From Corella eumyota (taxonomy: Eukaryota; Chordata; Ascidiacea; Phlebobranchia; Corellidae), in assembly GCA_963082875.1 (NCBI GenBank), contig OY720101.1, forward strand, positions 4,402,001-4,466,000: DNA of 64,000 bases, in the 5' to 3' direction. The notes below the pieces were generated by a model that saw nothing but the letters and a program-made list of their open reading frames with translations, was not told the origin of the DNA and ran no database searches. Both the position numbers and the translations under genes were made by a program. Shown here in pieces: positions 48,010-61,555 of this stretch. Each line of letters starts with the position of its first letter. The first letter of the stretch is position 1.

Positions 48010-51000
48010 TTAAAAATCTTTCTGGCAATGTACAGCTACATTTTCATATTTTTCTTTTCGCCTCACATTTGCATATTCACCCTTAAACAAATCAGCACAT
48101 TTAATCTTTTACTAAGTTTAGGGTAATAATAGATATATTTAAATAATTGTTAAAATGCATAATCTTTAGAAAACCTTACATCTTCTTGAATTCTTTGAGA
48201 TGTAGGAGAAAAGGATAAGCCTTAAAAAATGTGGGTTTATTATTGAATTAAAACAATAATTATATTACAAGTTACTGGCTTATTGTTACCTGGGTGAGAA
48301 GTTGTTGTAGAAACTTTTTGCTAAAACAATGAAGTCATATTATAACATTAACAAAAAAAAAAGAATTGTTAATAAACCAGAACCAAATCTTGTTAATATT
48401 TGAACACAATTAATTTAAAAAGTAAAAATAAAGCTAATATAAACAAAACTTACCTATAGATTGATTAAAATTAATATATGCTTCATTTTCACCTAATGTA
48501 AAGTTGTTTAGTTTTAAAAAAATATAAAAACATTTAAATAACCATTTTAAACAAAACTGGCAGAGAAACATTGTGTAAGAATGTCAGTTTTGTTTAAAAT
48601 GGTTATATAAGGGCAATTTTCATTACAAACATAGTGTTTCAGTGGTAAAATAAAGGTTTATGAATAAACTACTAATAAAATCAAAAATTAAAACCAATAC
48701 CTTGCTGAAATTGTTGCTTAGTGCATTTCCTTTGTGTTGTAATATTATTATTTTTGTTGTTAAAATGGACATGCATCCATGATGAAATAAGTAAAACAGC
48801 AAGTATGGCAAGCCCACAACATAATCCAATAATGACTGATTGATTCGTATTTTTGTTATCTGCGTCTTGATAACTTACTTCAACATTAAACTTAATTAAA
48901 AGTATTTCTCTAGGAAAATTGGACAATATAATGTGGGCTACATATTCCCCTTGATCTTCAAAAGAAACCTTAAGTAAATAATATAGAAGAAAAAATTAAA
49001 ACAATGTTAAATAGGTGTTTGATTATTCACAGGTTTTAAAAATAAAAAAAACCTTTTCTTGAAACAGCAGTGCTATCTGTTGCATTTCTTGATTTTCGAA
49101 ATTTAAAAAATATGTGTTCAAAGAGCTCGGTTTACCTTCACAGTAATAATATCTAAACTGATTTTTAGTTAATAAAATAAGTAAGCAAACTTACCATTTT
49201 TGGTAAGACTTATGGAATCAGCAAGTGGATTAGAAGAGAAAATCCCATAACAGCTGCCGGTTTGATTAACTATCCAAAAACAGTTTATTTTTTTTATCTC
49301 AGATTGAGGAGCATCTTTAAAAATAAAAAATGCAATTAAAATAGAAAAAAAATAACCTTTTGGATTTTGCACAAAAACTATTTTAAACCCACATTGCACA
49401 TTAAGTGTGGCAATATTTGATCTTCCACTTTCGTTAAATTTTGGTAGTTGAGTAAATGGAGAATTCGCTGGACAATATACTTGCTTACCATTGTCAGATG
49501 CTGTTAAACTTGCTGTTGTGAAAGTTGAACCCTAAAGGTATAAAATAAATAATAATAGTTTTATTTTTTAACCAAAAATGTTAATAAAATAAACTTTTAT
49601 TAAATGCTGAAAAATATAAAATTAAGCATAATATTATTATTTCAGCTGTTTAAATAAATATATATTACGAACATTATTGTAAAAAATGAACAAAAATAAA
49701 GTTTACCACATCTTGTTGATTTGAAATATCTCCAATATAAAAAATAGATGAAGTTGCACTAGGAATAACTTGATCATAATCACAAGTTAAATTCAATCTA
49801 CTTCCTTCAATTACTGTTTCAACTCCACTTAGTGTTACTATTGGGGCTGTTATGTACAAATTTTACCAGATATTTAATTAAGTAAACTAAATTTTATATT
49901 TTCTAAGTGTGTAATATTACTAAGTGATATTAATTTTTAAGTGTGTGATATTAGCTTTTTGGATTGCCTATTCTTTGTTCTTGTGTAATAATTGAGAACC
50001 TATGAGGCATAAATGGAAGTTTTTATTTTTGCCTTTCATTTGCAAAATTGTCATGCTGCTTTTTGCTATTGTAAGTTTATTATGATTGCATTTTTTTTAA
50101 CTAAGTGTTATGTTCTTTGTGGTAAGTTGAGGTTTTAACTATTATGTTGGATTTACTATTACAGTTAATGTTAATATCTGTTTTTGATATTTTGTTTTAA
50201 TTTGGTATTTATTCATGTTTATTTTTTACCTAATAAACAAAATATGAGCGATAAGGTTTTCAGGTAGTAACTAGATTTATTAAATTAACAAAAAATTCCA
50301 CTTGTTACTTTAACAGGACAACTTGTTTGTTTGTATAAATTTTTACTAAAATGATTGTAAAAATTTTTTTTGATTTTGTAAGCCTAGATTTGATAACATT
50401 GTGTAAAATAATACCAGTCCAGCATTGTAAACTATTTTGTCCACTCCACATTGCATTTGCCAAACAAGTAGTTGTATCAGATGTAAGTTGACTTTCATTT
50501 GAATAAAATAACCCTCCATTGTTAGAACAACTAAATGTTCCAACTGAGTTGTAAATTCTAGATGTTGCAACAACTTCAACATTGCATGGAAATGTTGAAT
50601 CACATTCTAGAACAATAAATCAAGTTTTATTTTATTTCTAATCAAGTCTATGTAAAAATATATTAATATACACATGGTAATCGTCGTATCTAAAAAATTA
50701 CTGATATGAAGGACAATATAACAAAATTGTTGTAAAATATAAAAGTTTTGGTTTTGTACTTCATTCTCAAAATTTATATTGTTTTAAGTATACGCAACAG
50801 AACACAAGTTTTACTTCAATAGTTTTATTACTTAACCAAAAAAAAGATTTTACAATTGCCCTAGTGGCGATCCCATCTATAACCTCCTTTTTGCAAATTC
50901 TCATAAAAACCATCTAACAATAAACTCTTATAAAATAACCAACCTTGAACAATAATCACCCAAACTTGAGTTAAAACAGGTGTAGCACTATTATCAACAC

Positions 51001-51294
51001 AAAACAAAGTAACATTAAATGAGCTGGTAAGAGGTTGTAAAAAAGTGAGATTCGAATAAATATTTCCATCTTTTATTACACAGGAGATTGAATCAGTGTT
51101 AGAGCATTCCATTAATACAAAATCATAAAACCCAACAGGACTTTCAGATTCAATCAAACTCCATGCACAAGAACTAATATCAGCTGATTGTGGTATTGTA
51201 GCAGTTACAATTAAACCTTTGTAACCTGTTGCCCAAACATCTCCACTTTGTGAAGGTGGAATCGCTGTAAACTCACCTCTTGATAATGGAACAA
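48010..51294 (-). CDS. Receptor gene 4: same outer part as gene 3, different tyrosine tail; leader exon not resolved
   Basis: Exons on the minus strand: 50944-51294 (four-Cys domain; ATGYKGLIVTATI), 50415-50606 (CCP), 49707-49846 and 49393-49531 (Ig-like; LTCDYD to QVYCPA), 49195-49314, 49053-49135 and 48701-48968 (second Ig-like region, then helix SVIIGLCCGLAILAVLLISS), 48454-48492 (GENEAYINFNQSI), 48290-48320, 48175-48220 and 48010-48081 (GEYANVRRKEKYENVAV...KDF, stop). The phases agree, giving 493 residues plus the leader. Exons 2-5 are close copies of those of gene 3, but the tail is unrelated and has YINF (YxN, Grb2-SH2 type), YANV and YENV. A sequence at 51390-51433 resembles the leader exon of gene 3 but does not fit the required phase and is not clearly a signal peptide, so the true first exon is open. 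It is probably a paired-type receptor with different signalling from gene 3. Confidence 0.8.
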
Positions 51295-51433
51295 CTTAAA
51301 AATAGGAAAATAATTATCCACAGTATAAAGAAAAAATATAAATATTGGTGGTGCCTACAATTTTTAACATAATTTTTTAAAAATTTTACCCAAAAGTAAA
51401 TTCAAGATATAAATTTTGACATATTTGATCCAT

Positions 51434-53665
51434 GAGAAAACCTAAACACAATAATGGTGACATAACTATTTAAAGTTTTAATGGGGTTTATTAGCTAGAT
51501 TTTATTTAAAAATAACTGTATAAATATATATACAGTATTTATCAAAAAATTAATTGCGACATAGCTTATTTGTCTAAACTAAAATCAAACAAACAGTTTC
51601 TTCTTAAATATTTTAGCTTAGTGTATATATATATATCAATTAAATTAACTAATAACAACACTCTATACAAACTTAACAATGAGCATTGTAACTAACTTTG
51701 TTCGACAACAGCATTGTAGTCACCTACTCAGGTAATATAAAATATCAAACCCTTTGTTACTTTGTGATTATTACTGAAGATTACAGAGCTATCTACACAG
51801 CTAGTATTGGGTTGTAATCATATAGTTAATGCTTGCAGAATAATTTTTTAAACAAATACTGTGCAAAAACATGCTGCTATTTAGTAACTGTGTTAACACT
51901 TTAATATATATCTAAAACTTTAAAAAAAAAAATTTAGGGCCAATACGAAAAGTAAGTTGTCAATTGGTGGAATTTCCTAATAAATTGGTGAAATTTCCTA
52001 ATAAATGCCTTAACTCAAGAAAATATTTCATGCAAAAATTAATATATTTTTTAAATAAATATTGATAAAAATTTGTTGACATTTAATTCCCATGTTAACT
52101 TTTAAAATCTAAATGTTAAAACTTATTTAAAATTAAGCACTTCATGAAGGGATTGTGCGGGCACAGGGTTTATGTTTTAATTATGTTGAAATTTTTCTAA
52201 CTTGCACAAAAATATCAATGCTATTAGATTGGTCAAGTAGTTGACCTGTAAGTGTTTGTAAGCTAATATTAATCGTTTTTGAACGGTAGACTTTTAACAG
52301 ATAAAATTAACAAACAGATATAACCTAGACTTTTAACAGATAAAATTAACAAACAGATATAACCTTTTTTTGTTATAATTTTTTAAATACAGCCTACCTA
52401 ATTAAAAATACTTTGAAAGTAATAAATATTTTACATGGTATAGCTAAATTTTGCCTTTTATGCAAAGTTTGTTCTCTGCAAAAAAACTATAAAAGAAAAC
52501 GATAGATCGCTGAGAAACGACAAAAATAGGATATTTTTCTATGTCTGCCAAAATATGAACTTACGACGATAAAGTCGTGGATCACGTGACTCGCGAGTGT
52601 GGGGATTTTCCCTATTTAGAATTTTTCAACTTCAAACCCTGATATCTCAAAAACTACTTAATCAATTTTAAAAATAATGGTTTTATCGAGCAAGTTAAAA
52701 AAGTTACCTTGCGGTAAAAGTTAAAAGTTACCAATAGAAAATAAAGGAACCGCCTCGATTCACTTAAAACATCCCGGAAGCGACAGGGAAGTAAAATATG
52801 TATATTACACTATTAGGACCCTTAAAACTTCACTGCCGAAAACATGTGCAGTTGTTATATTAAATAATTTTTTAAATTAAGTGAGATAGATGTCATTTAG
52901 TCTGATACATTTAAATAGTCGGCACGTGAAATAAATAATAACTTATATTTGCAAATATTATTCAGTATAGAAATTCATAGTATAATAATTAATTTTTATT
53001 TAACTATTGTTTAAAATAACGACATTATTTTGAAAATACAACCAATCAACAACTTACATTGTTTTCGTCACTTTAAAGACAACAATTTTTGCACATTGTT
53101 AAAAAGAATTATTAATTAATTCCTTCTTTGAAAACTCTTCATATACAAATTTATTTTTTTATTTTTAATTAAAATGTAAACTTCTTGCTGTTTTAACAAA
53201 AGTATTTTTTGTGCCGAGGTATCTGCTGGCTGAAGGGACTGGCTATCTTTCTGCATCAGGTCCCACTAGTAGTTACCACACAGTGACTATTTACCACACA
53301 ATGCGCGTTGACTGTTTGTTGACTGTTTTTTGAGGATGTTGTCATTTGATTAAAAAAACAAATACCGACAATAACAATAGGACACTTCTTTAACTCCAGC
53401 CTTAATCCTCTTTAAAAAATGCCGTTAGTTCTTCTTAATACAAAAAAAGGATTAAAAAATTTCCTTGTTTTTTTTTTGTGTTAAATGTATAATTAGTAAA
53501 TGTATAAATAGTGTGATAATTAGTAGGAACGTTCTACATCACATATTGACAAATTTGTGATGTAGAATGTAGAAATTTTGACAAATTTTGTTAATTTAAC
53601 TTTTTTTAATAATTGTGTTTAAATTTCAGAAGGTTTTTACCATAAATTCCAAAGGTTAAATTTAG
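51434..53665. other. Intergenic AT-rich region
   Basis: No gene recognised. A 42-bp direct tandem duplication lies at about 52285-52365 ('acttttaacagataaaatta' twice), and a smaller one with 'aatttcctaataaa' at about 51968-52005. Two GC-richer stretches at about 52560-52620 and 52740-52800 have no readable gene. Confidence 0.45.
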
Positions 53666-53669
53666 CTAT

Positions 53670-53845
53670 ATTTCATTTTCCGGTTCCTTTATTTTCCGTT
53701 TCTTTTATTTTCCGTTCCTTCATTTTCCGGTTCCTTCATTTTCCGTTCCTTTATTTTCCGGTTTCTTCATTTTCCGTTCCTTCATTTTCCGGTTCCTTCA
53801 TTTTCCGTTCCTTCAATTTCCATTCCCTCATTTTCAGTCGACCCA
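53670..53845 (-). mobile_element. Single arm of the 23080-23713 palindromic element
   Basis: On the minus strand it begins GGTCGACTGAAAATGAGGG and continues with the same 'ggaacggaaaatgaa' units. The other arm is absent, so this is a partial copy. Confidence 0.8.
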
Positions 53846-54287
53846 ATATTTATACCATTATCTTATCTTCTCTTTAGTTTATAGTAGATTTCGCATCGTT
53901 CCTAGTCATTTAAAGTCAATCACACTTATTCCTTACCATTTTGCAAATACCGTAGTCATCCCGCAGCAAAGTACAAAAATGTCGTCACGTCCCGCATTCC
54001 GCAAATTTTTGTTAATGTTTACATTTAGTATTGTCCCGTCTGCCGAAGTCACAGAGTTAGAGTTAAGTTCAACAAAATTTTACTTATGAAACTTGTTATA
54101 TATTGATTGTAAATCTTCCACGTGCAGACATTAAATTCCTTTTTTTTTAATTTGCAGTTATCCAGATATTATAATCAGATAATTATTTGTTACCAAACCT
54201 TTAATGAAGTGTTTCTAAGTTTTAGGAATTAAGCTTTACTTTTAACAAGATTCGTTACAAAAAATTACCTTTTTAAAAAATCCTAAT

Positions 54288-54348
54288 ATGTTTTTGTGGT
54301 TTAAAACCGGTTTTGTTGCAGTTTTACTGATTTTACTCAACATTTCAG
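54288..54348 (+). pseudogene. Receptor gene 5: orphan signal-peptide exon
   Basis: ATG, then FLWFKTGFVAVLLILLNIS, then a phase-1 GTAGGT donor, exactly the style of the leader exons of genes 1 and 2. No outer-domain or membrane exon follows before the copy C flank at about 56630; instead the intron space is occupied by a palindromic element. Gene 5 is therefore either a remnant whose body was lost or a leader spliced to something I cannot see. Confidence 0.5.
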
Positions 54349-54749
54349 GTAGGTTTTGGCTTTGATTTATTGGTAAGAATAAAGACAGTCTGACAGTCCA
54401 CAGCCTTAAAATATTTGCAAACCATTAATCAGTCTTTAAATGTCTCTGTCATTTTTTGTTTATTGTGTGGACTTTAGTTTTTTAACTTTGTTAGCAATTT
54501 TTTCAATTACCAAAAATATTTGCTTTTTGTTACTTAACTTATAAAGGATAGTTAGTTGTTAGTTTAGGTAACCAGACACTTCGGCCCCCGGACACTTCGG
54601 CCAAGACACTTCGGCCAAAATTTTTTTTTCAAAATAGCGGGGATTTTGCATTTTAATTACCGCGAGAAATTTTATTTTCGCGTAGTTTTATACAGCTTTT
54701 TAGACAGTATTTGAAACAAAATAAGCAGTAAATTAATATTTTTTTTTAA

Positions 54750-56355
54750 TAATAATGTGCAAGAACATGTTATCTTTCTTTTGGCGTGTCAATTTTTTAA
54801 TTTTACAAACTAAAACCTATAAAAAACTAATTTTGAAAGAGCGCACTTTTAGGTGACGGAGGACAATCCATAATGATATCTCGTATTTTGCCAAATAGTG
54901 CCGCCTTTCCAAACAATATTTGAAGAAAATAGAGCGTTAATTTTTCATTTTTTACACTAAGGATTATGCATAAATATGTTATCTTTCTTTTCCCGTGTCA
55001 ATTTTTTAATTTTACAAACTAAAACCTATAAAAAACTAATTTTGAAAGCGCGCGCTTTTAGGTGACACAAGACGATGCATTATGATATCACGTATTTTGC
55101 GAAATGGGGGCCGTCTTTCTAAACGATATTTGAAGAAAATAGATCATTTTTTATACTGAGGAATGTGCATAAATATGTTATTAGTTATTGTCCGTGATAA
55201 TGTATATAAATTTATAAACTAAAACACAAAGAATGAAACGTTTAAAGAGTTGCCAGAAGATTTGTCCTGCAAAAAAACGGCGGGGAGTCGACGATGAAAT
55301 TCCCGTGTATATAGTCAGCGCAAGACCATATTTTACTGATATTCAAAATAAAATTTTGCATAAAGTACAGTATATATAAAAGTTTTTATTAGTTGTTACC
55401 TTAATGACATATGTTAGTTTTTAAAATATTATTTTTTTTTAATTTTTGTTTTTTTTACCAAATTTTATTTAAAATATCGGTAAAATATGTTCTTGCGTTA
55501 AAGGTATGCGCGGGCTTAACGCTGCAGGCTCCTCGCAGTTTAATGAAAAATTTCGCAGGCCGAAAGCGATTAGTCGTAAAATTTTGAAGGCCAAAAGCAC
55601 CCGTCTTTAATTCGTTTTAAAAAAAGGTTTTTGAAACAAAAATTAAAAAAAAAAAATAATATTCTAAAAACTAACATATGTCATTAAGGTAACAACTAAT
55701 AAAAACTTTTATATATACTGTACTTTATGCAAAATTTTATTTTGAATATCGGTAAAATATGGTCTTGCGCTGAATATATACACGGGAATTTTATCGCCGA
55801 CTCCCCGCCGTTTTTTTTCGGGACAAATCTTCTGGCAACTCTATAAACATTTTATTCTTTGTGTTTTAGTATATAAATTTATATACATTAACACGAGCAA
55901 TAACTAATAACATATTTATGCACATTCCTCAGTGTAAAAAATGATTAATTCATGATCTATTTTCTTCAAAGATCGTTTAGAAAGACGGCCCGGCCCCCAT
56001 TTCGCAAAATACGTGATATCATAATGCATCGTCTTGTGTCACCTAAAAGCGCGCGCTTTCAAAATTAGTTTTTTATAGGTTTTAGTTTGTAAAATTAAAA
56101 AATTGACACGGGAAAAGAAAGATAACATATTTATGCATAATACTCAATGGAAAAAATAAAAAATTAACGCTCTATTTTCTTCAAATATTGTTTGGAAAGG
56201 CGGCACTATTTGGCAAAATACGAGATAACATTATGCATTGTCCTCCGTCACCTAAAAGCGCGCGCTTTCAAAATTAGTTTTTTATAGGTTTTAGTTTGTA
56301 AAATTAAAAAATTGACACGCCAAAAGAAAGATAACATGTTCTTGCACATTATTAT
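54750..56355. mobile_element. 1.6-kb palindromic (foldback) element
   Basis: The arms are 54750-55445 and 55650-56355, with a loop of about 200 bp. Pairs include 'aataatgtgcaagaacatgt' (54751) with its complement near 56330-56350, 'acctataaaaaactaatttt' in both arms, and 'ttaccttaatgacatatgtt' (55398) against its complement at 55670. The inner parts match the repeat block at 1-825. Just left, 54570-54612 has three 'acacttcggcc' units that may be remnants of an outer terminus. No coding frame. Confidence 0.8.
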
Positions 56356-57119
56356 GTTTTTTATTTTTTTTAACTTGAAAAGTTTTTATTTTTATTAACA
56401 TAAATTATTTTTTATGTCAAAATTCCGTTGTGTGGTTTACTATTTTTAAATGGTAAATATACTTAACAATTACACTAACTGCATCAATTTCTAATATCTT
56501 TTTTGCTGTAGGTGCCTCTTTTTTAATTAAAAATTCTGATGTTAAAACATACAACATTAAAATTAAAAATTTATTTTAAATTTTTTTTTTCATTTTTTTT
56601 TCTGTATGCATCGCGAAATTTAATAACTGTGATATATTCAAAGTTCAAACTTGTTATTCATCGGTTTTATATGTAATAAAGTTAACACGCAACAAACATG
56701 TAAGGTTTTTTTGCAAGGCAATTATAGGAATTGTGCAGAATATATTAATCTTAAAAAATTACAATATTTTTAAAGCTTAATTTTGCATTGGTATAAAGTT
56801 TAAATAAATTACGCATATATCATTTATTGTGTAAGGGGCATTATGTTCTTGCTTTTGTATAATAGATTTCACTTCTTTGTGTACCAAGCTATTGTCTTGA
56901 AATTTTATTTCCGTGTATTTCAACGTCTGCTATTAATATGATTCGCTATCAATTTACACAAAAATATCACGTGAGTTTTTATACAAAACCAGACAGCAAA
57001 GCAAAGTCACAACACCAGCAAAAAAAAAGACGAACCATCGCGAAAATATAATTCCCGTTTTATTTTCTGCTTTGTAAACAACATACCAAAAGTCAACACC
57101 ATTTAAATAAATCTTGTTG

Positions 57120-57220
57120 TTGGCTTATAAACTTAGCAACTTAGTCTTTGTTATAGACCAAGTCTTTGTTGGTTGCTAAGTTGGCTTATAAACTTAGCAA
57201 CCACATTTTAAAAGGCATTT
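57120..57220. repeat. Local duplication inside copy C
   Basis: 'ggcttataaacttagcaac' occurs twice about 65 bp apart, with an inverted 'gttgctaagtt' between. It is absent from A and B, so it arose in C. Confidence 0.6.
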
Positions 57221-58890
57221 GGTCTTTGTTATACGAAGGCAGATAACATACACAAAAATATTTTTTGAACAGTAAATTAAATTCAAAATCGAAATTGTAT
57301 TGTTTAACTTCTAACGGCTTACGTGATTTGTTCAATTAAAAAAAGGGATGGGGAATATAAATTTACAATCTCGTATAGTTGTAAGTTTTTACAGTTGATC
57401 GCAACTATAACGCTCCTAAATAGAACAAGTAACCTAATGCGAAGTTTATTATTTTGAAGAAACCACTAGTCCATTGTTTTAAAGCCAGACAAAGCAAACT
57501 TGTGTCTGGGCAAAGTCTGTTCACTTGATCACAACGTTTAAACGAAAGTGATTAACGTAGAAACAAAAATAAGAATTGTATATACAACGGTTGTTTTTGC
57601 ATGGTTAACAAAAATTGTATAGTCGACAAAATACCTTCGTAGTTAAAATAACAATCATTCAATATTTATAAGAAGTGGGGGTTACCTATCTGCTTAACGA
57701 ATATGCAATATTTATTTTATTAATAGTGTTTTTATTAATGGTTATATATTTTAAAAGCTTTGCTTGTTTATATATTGACTAATTAAGTGTGGGATCATAT
57801 TTTATAAGCGTCATATCCTTGCAGTAAGATTGATATCCTGGTATTAGTTACCACAAGCTGCTAAATGCTTATATATGTTGTGTAGAAAAATATTCTAAGT
57901 GATGCAACCAATTGTATATAAATATTCAACTGAAAATAACAAATCATTGACAGGGCCACAAACGAAATATTTGGAAAAGCCCCCGTGTTTTTGTATATAT
58001 TTAAATTCTTTTTTCACGTGTAAACTCTGTTTTTATTAGAGCCTTTATTATTTTTTGGCTTTACGTTAATTGCAAACGTTGTTATTCTTTAAACTAATGC
58101 CATTTTATAAACAAAGGTTTACACACAAAACTAATTTAGCGCGTATTTGGAAAATTTCCTTTTAAGTAATTGCTGCAGTTTTAACCTTTTGATACGTTAG
58201 TTATTAAGTTTAAAATAGTTTCAAAAATTGCATTACATGCATATAAAAAAAACGAGTTTTTACTTGTTTTGCGTCTTACATTGCGGTAACATATTTTTCA
58301 TATTCAAAACCTATTAATCAAATAGTAAAACACAAAGGCAACATTTGTCACGACGACCCGGTCTTAAGTCGACAGTCATGATTGCTAATAGATACCCAAT
58401 TATAAAGTTTGGCAAAATGTCGTACCGATTATAGCGCCTCATTTCAATGCATGAAAGCAGCAGGGATTAAAACCTGGACCTACAGAACTTAATTTTTATG
58501 GTCACTACTAATATTGGTACTAAATATTAATAAAATTAGGTTGCTTAGCACCGAATTGCAAGATTAATACATCAACAGCAAATCGCTCTTCCAACTCTTT
58601 TCCAACTGACAAGGAGAAAACTAAGTTTTTTTTTATTTTGGTTTTTCGCACTTTGAAGGTATTAATGTTTACGTAAAGATTTTAAGTATGTTATGCCATG
58701 GTTACTAAACCCAAAAATAATAGTGAAAGATCAACAAATCAGAAAGTAAACGGCAGCACAAATCAAAAGTTATATCTTAAACAAAAAAAAACAGGTTTTG
58801 AATAAGGTACTTTTACTTTACAGTAAAAAAAGTTTACTTTTATAGATATGAATCAATTCTTTAAAACAAAATGTTACCTGAAAACGCTCC

Positions 58891-59347
58891 TGTAGCGAAT
58901 CTAATTAAAAAAAACTGTTCTTTAGTGGTTAGTTGATACAAGAATATAACATTCTGGCTAATTCTTACGGAAATAAACTTTGAATTTAAGTAATGTCTAA
59001 ATCCATGTTTATTGAGTGGCGTCCGTTGACCAGAACGAAATTGCCTAACTGTTTTTAAAACGAACGTTCGTACTTAATAAAAAGAGGAAATGAATCGTTG
59101 AAAAAATGATTCAATACCAGAAAAACGAGGTTAGAGTTCCCATGTGAAAAGAGATGTTAAATAACCCGCAAATTGGATAAACAAGTTATAGTTAAAAGCA
59201 TTGGAACTTATTATTTAAATAGGGAGAAAAAAATACGTCAAAGCTTGACAGCAACTAAATAACAATTCCATTTCAAATCAACATCAAAAACTGTTTGTTT
59301 ATAAAATTAAAAGTTAGCTTTTGGGGATTTATCCAAAATAAGCTACA
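58891..59347. mobile_element. Likely solo LTR (retrotransposon fossil), 457 bp
   Basis: It begins TGTAGC and ends GCTACA (the TG...CA form with short inverted ends) and is flanked by the 4-bp direct repeat CTCC. At the same place in copy B (about 34085) the site is empty and carries one CTCC, so the insertion boundaries are exact. No internal genes are present. The family is not certain; an LTR-element origin fits best, and the insertion is younger than the B/C duplication. Confidence 0.7.
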
Positions 59348-61472
59348 CTCCCCCCAACATATTTAAATTTGTTATTTTTTCACAAATAACAACTGGTGAA
59401 TCGTAAAAAACAAACCAATTCACTTAAAATTTAACCTCATCTAGAATTAAACATTACCTATATTCTCACTTCAAAAAAAAAACTTCATATTTCTCTTTTC
59501 TTATTCTTAACAATAAATTAAACTTTAACAATATTGAGAGTTGTAAAAGTTGGAAAGTTGTTTTTTATGATTGCACAAATTTTTAGTTGGGAGTCAAGCT
59601 TCAATCAGCCAATATGGGAAGCTTCGGTACATTTTATCCTTTATAATAAATAAACAATGTTATTACTGTAAATTGTTGAAATATGTTAAATATAAATATA
59701 GACCCTAAATAAAGTTAATTTTTACCTTCTCTGAAAATCTAAAGCCAACAGCATGTGTTTTTTTTCACCGAATGTTTTTCTTGGCAGAAATTTCACATTA
59801 GCCAAAAAAATTACTTAACTAAGAAATTATTACAACGTTAGATTGTACAGGTAAACTAACAAAATTTATTTTTAAACACCTAAATGTTTTAATTGATATA
59901 AGTTTTAGTCTATTCATCAGCAATTTTAATTAGTATTGGGCATCCAGGAATCTTGGAAGGTGATATGCTGTTAACTGATTTATTTAGTCCAGCTAAAAAA
60001 TAAATGCACTTTAATAAAAAAATTTAAAACCATTTATAATTTAGAAAAAGTCGAATATAAATATAAATTGCTAAATTTTACCTAAACTATAAATGTTCAA
60101 ACACCTGAAAAAATTACATAATTTATTTGTAATTTAAATTGGGGCAAATAAAGTTGAAAAAATAGGATATAATTTCTTACCTTTTAAACTGTATAAAATA
60201 CTAAACAATAACACCTTAAAAAAGCCTCGTAATGCCTGATGATTTAGCCACTGCAGCTAAATTGCGTGATAAAAAAAGCACACTGCTCCCGAGTATATTG
60301 TTGGTTGTACTGATGTTACCAAACTAAAAAAAAAGCAAATTTAAAAATATATTTTTGTATCCTAATCAATGGTTGCTATTAGTTGGTTGATAAACCTACA
60401 TTTGCCTACTGTTTAACTCCCTTTCAAAAATTGTATAAAACGTATATACAAAAATTTAAAAAAGGTCAATCAGATTAATATATATATCTAAAAATACTAT
60501 AATAAAAAATAAAAAAAAAGAATCACTAATTAAAAAAAGTTTTAAATGTTTTTGACCAGAAAGTAAATAATGGCTGTTTGGAACTAAATATGTTTTTTAA
60601 TTAAAACTTAAGGTGCAATTAAAACATTTTAATTTATAAAGCAAAATTTACTTCTAATTAGTAAAATTATTAGCATAAGTCCATTAGACAAACCATATAT
60701 TTTAATCATTTAGTTTTTTTATAATTTTGCCTAAAATATATTTTAACATTTATTAATAATTGTATATCAATATACCCAAAGTCTACCTTAAAACGGTAAA
60801 ATTGCTATATAGATGAAAAAAATTTAAATTGCCCTATTTAGGATGTATTAATTTCGTTAATACCTCAATACAGAAGCCATTCAATTTCTTATTTAGTTGA
60901 AATTATGTAACTTCAACATTTTATTGAAATTGATAAAGTTACTTATGCCTAGTTTGAGTTTAATTTTAAGCCATTGCCACAATTTTTTTTAATTTTAATA
61001 TTGATTCTTACAAAATTTAAAGACCCTTAACAATTAAATTCATAACATCATAATAATTTAAAAAAATAATGTGTCCTTTTATATAAAATTGTTTTATATA
61101 TTAACCAAATGAAATAAAAAAAACTACAAAAAAGTTTAAATATAAATTTGACATATTTAAATGGCGTGCTGGTAGAGAAAAAAAAAAATTTGCATATATA
61201 TATAAAAAAAATAATTTTAAACAAAAAAATAATAAGTGCTAATTTTTTTTTAATTTGTTAACAATATTACCATTTTAACTTGGTATAGGCTATACTAATT
61301 TATTTTAAGAAAAAAAATAATTCTTGAAAACTAATATGCATGCATGCATAAAGAATATGAATCTCATTCTTAGTCAGTATATTGATTAAAATAGTATCTT
61401 TAGTTTTTATATATTTATATTTCTTACTAAATATTTCCGTGTGGGTTTTCAATAAAATCATATGATCATATT

Positions 61473-61555
61473 TTACTCAGAAGCATTGAAATCACCAGAC
61501 AATGAAGTTACATTTCGATGATAACTTGCTTCTGTATCAGATCTTAGGCTGAATT
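61473..61555 (-). CDS. Candidate terminal tail exon of an off-window minus-strand receptor
   Basis: The acceptor is 'gattgtctttgcag'. The phase-1 reading EFSLRSDTEASYHRNVTS, then LSGDFNASE and stop, is fully open. It contains SYHRNV, a YxxV motif like those in the tails of genes 3 and 4. The copy B counterpart is broken. If real, the gene body lies past the right window edge. Confidence 0.35.
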
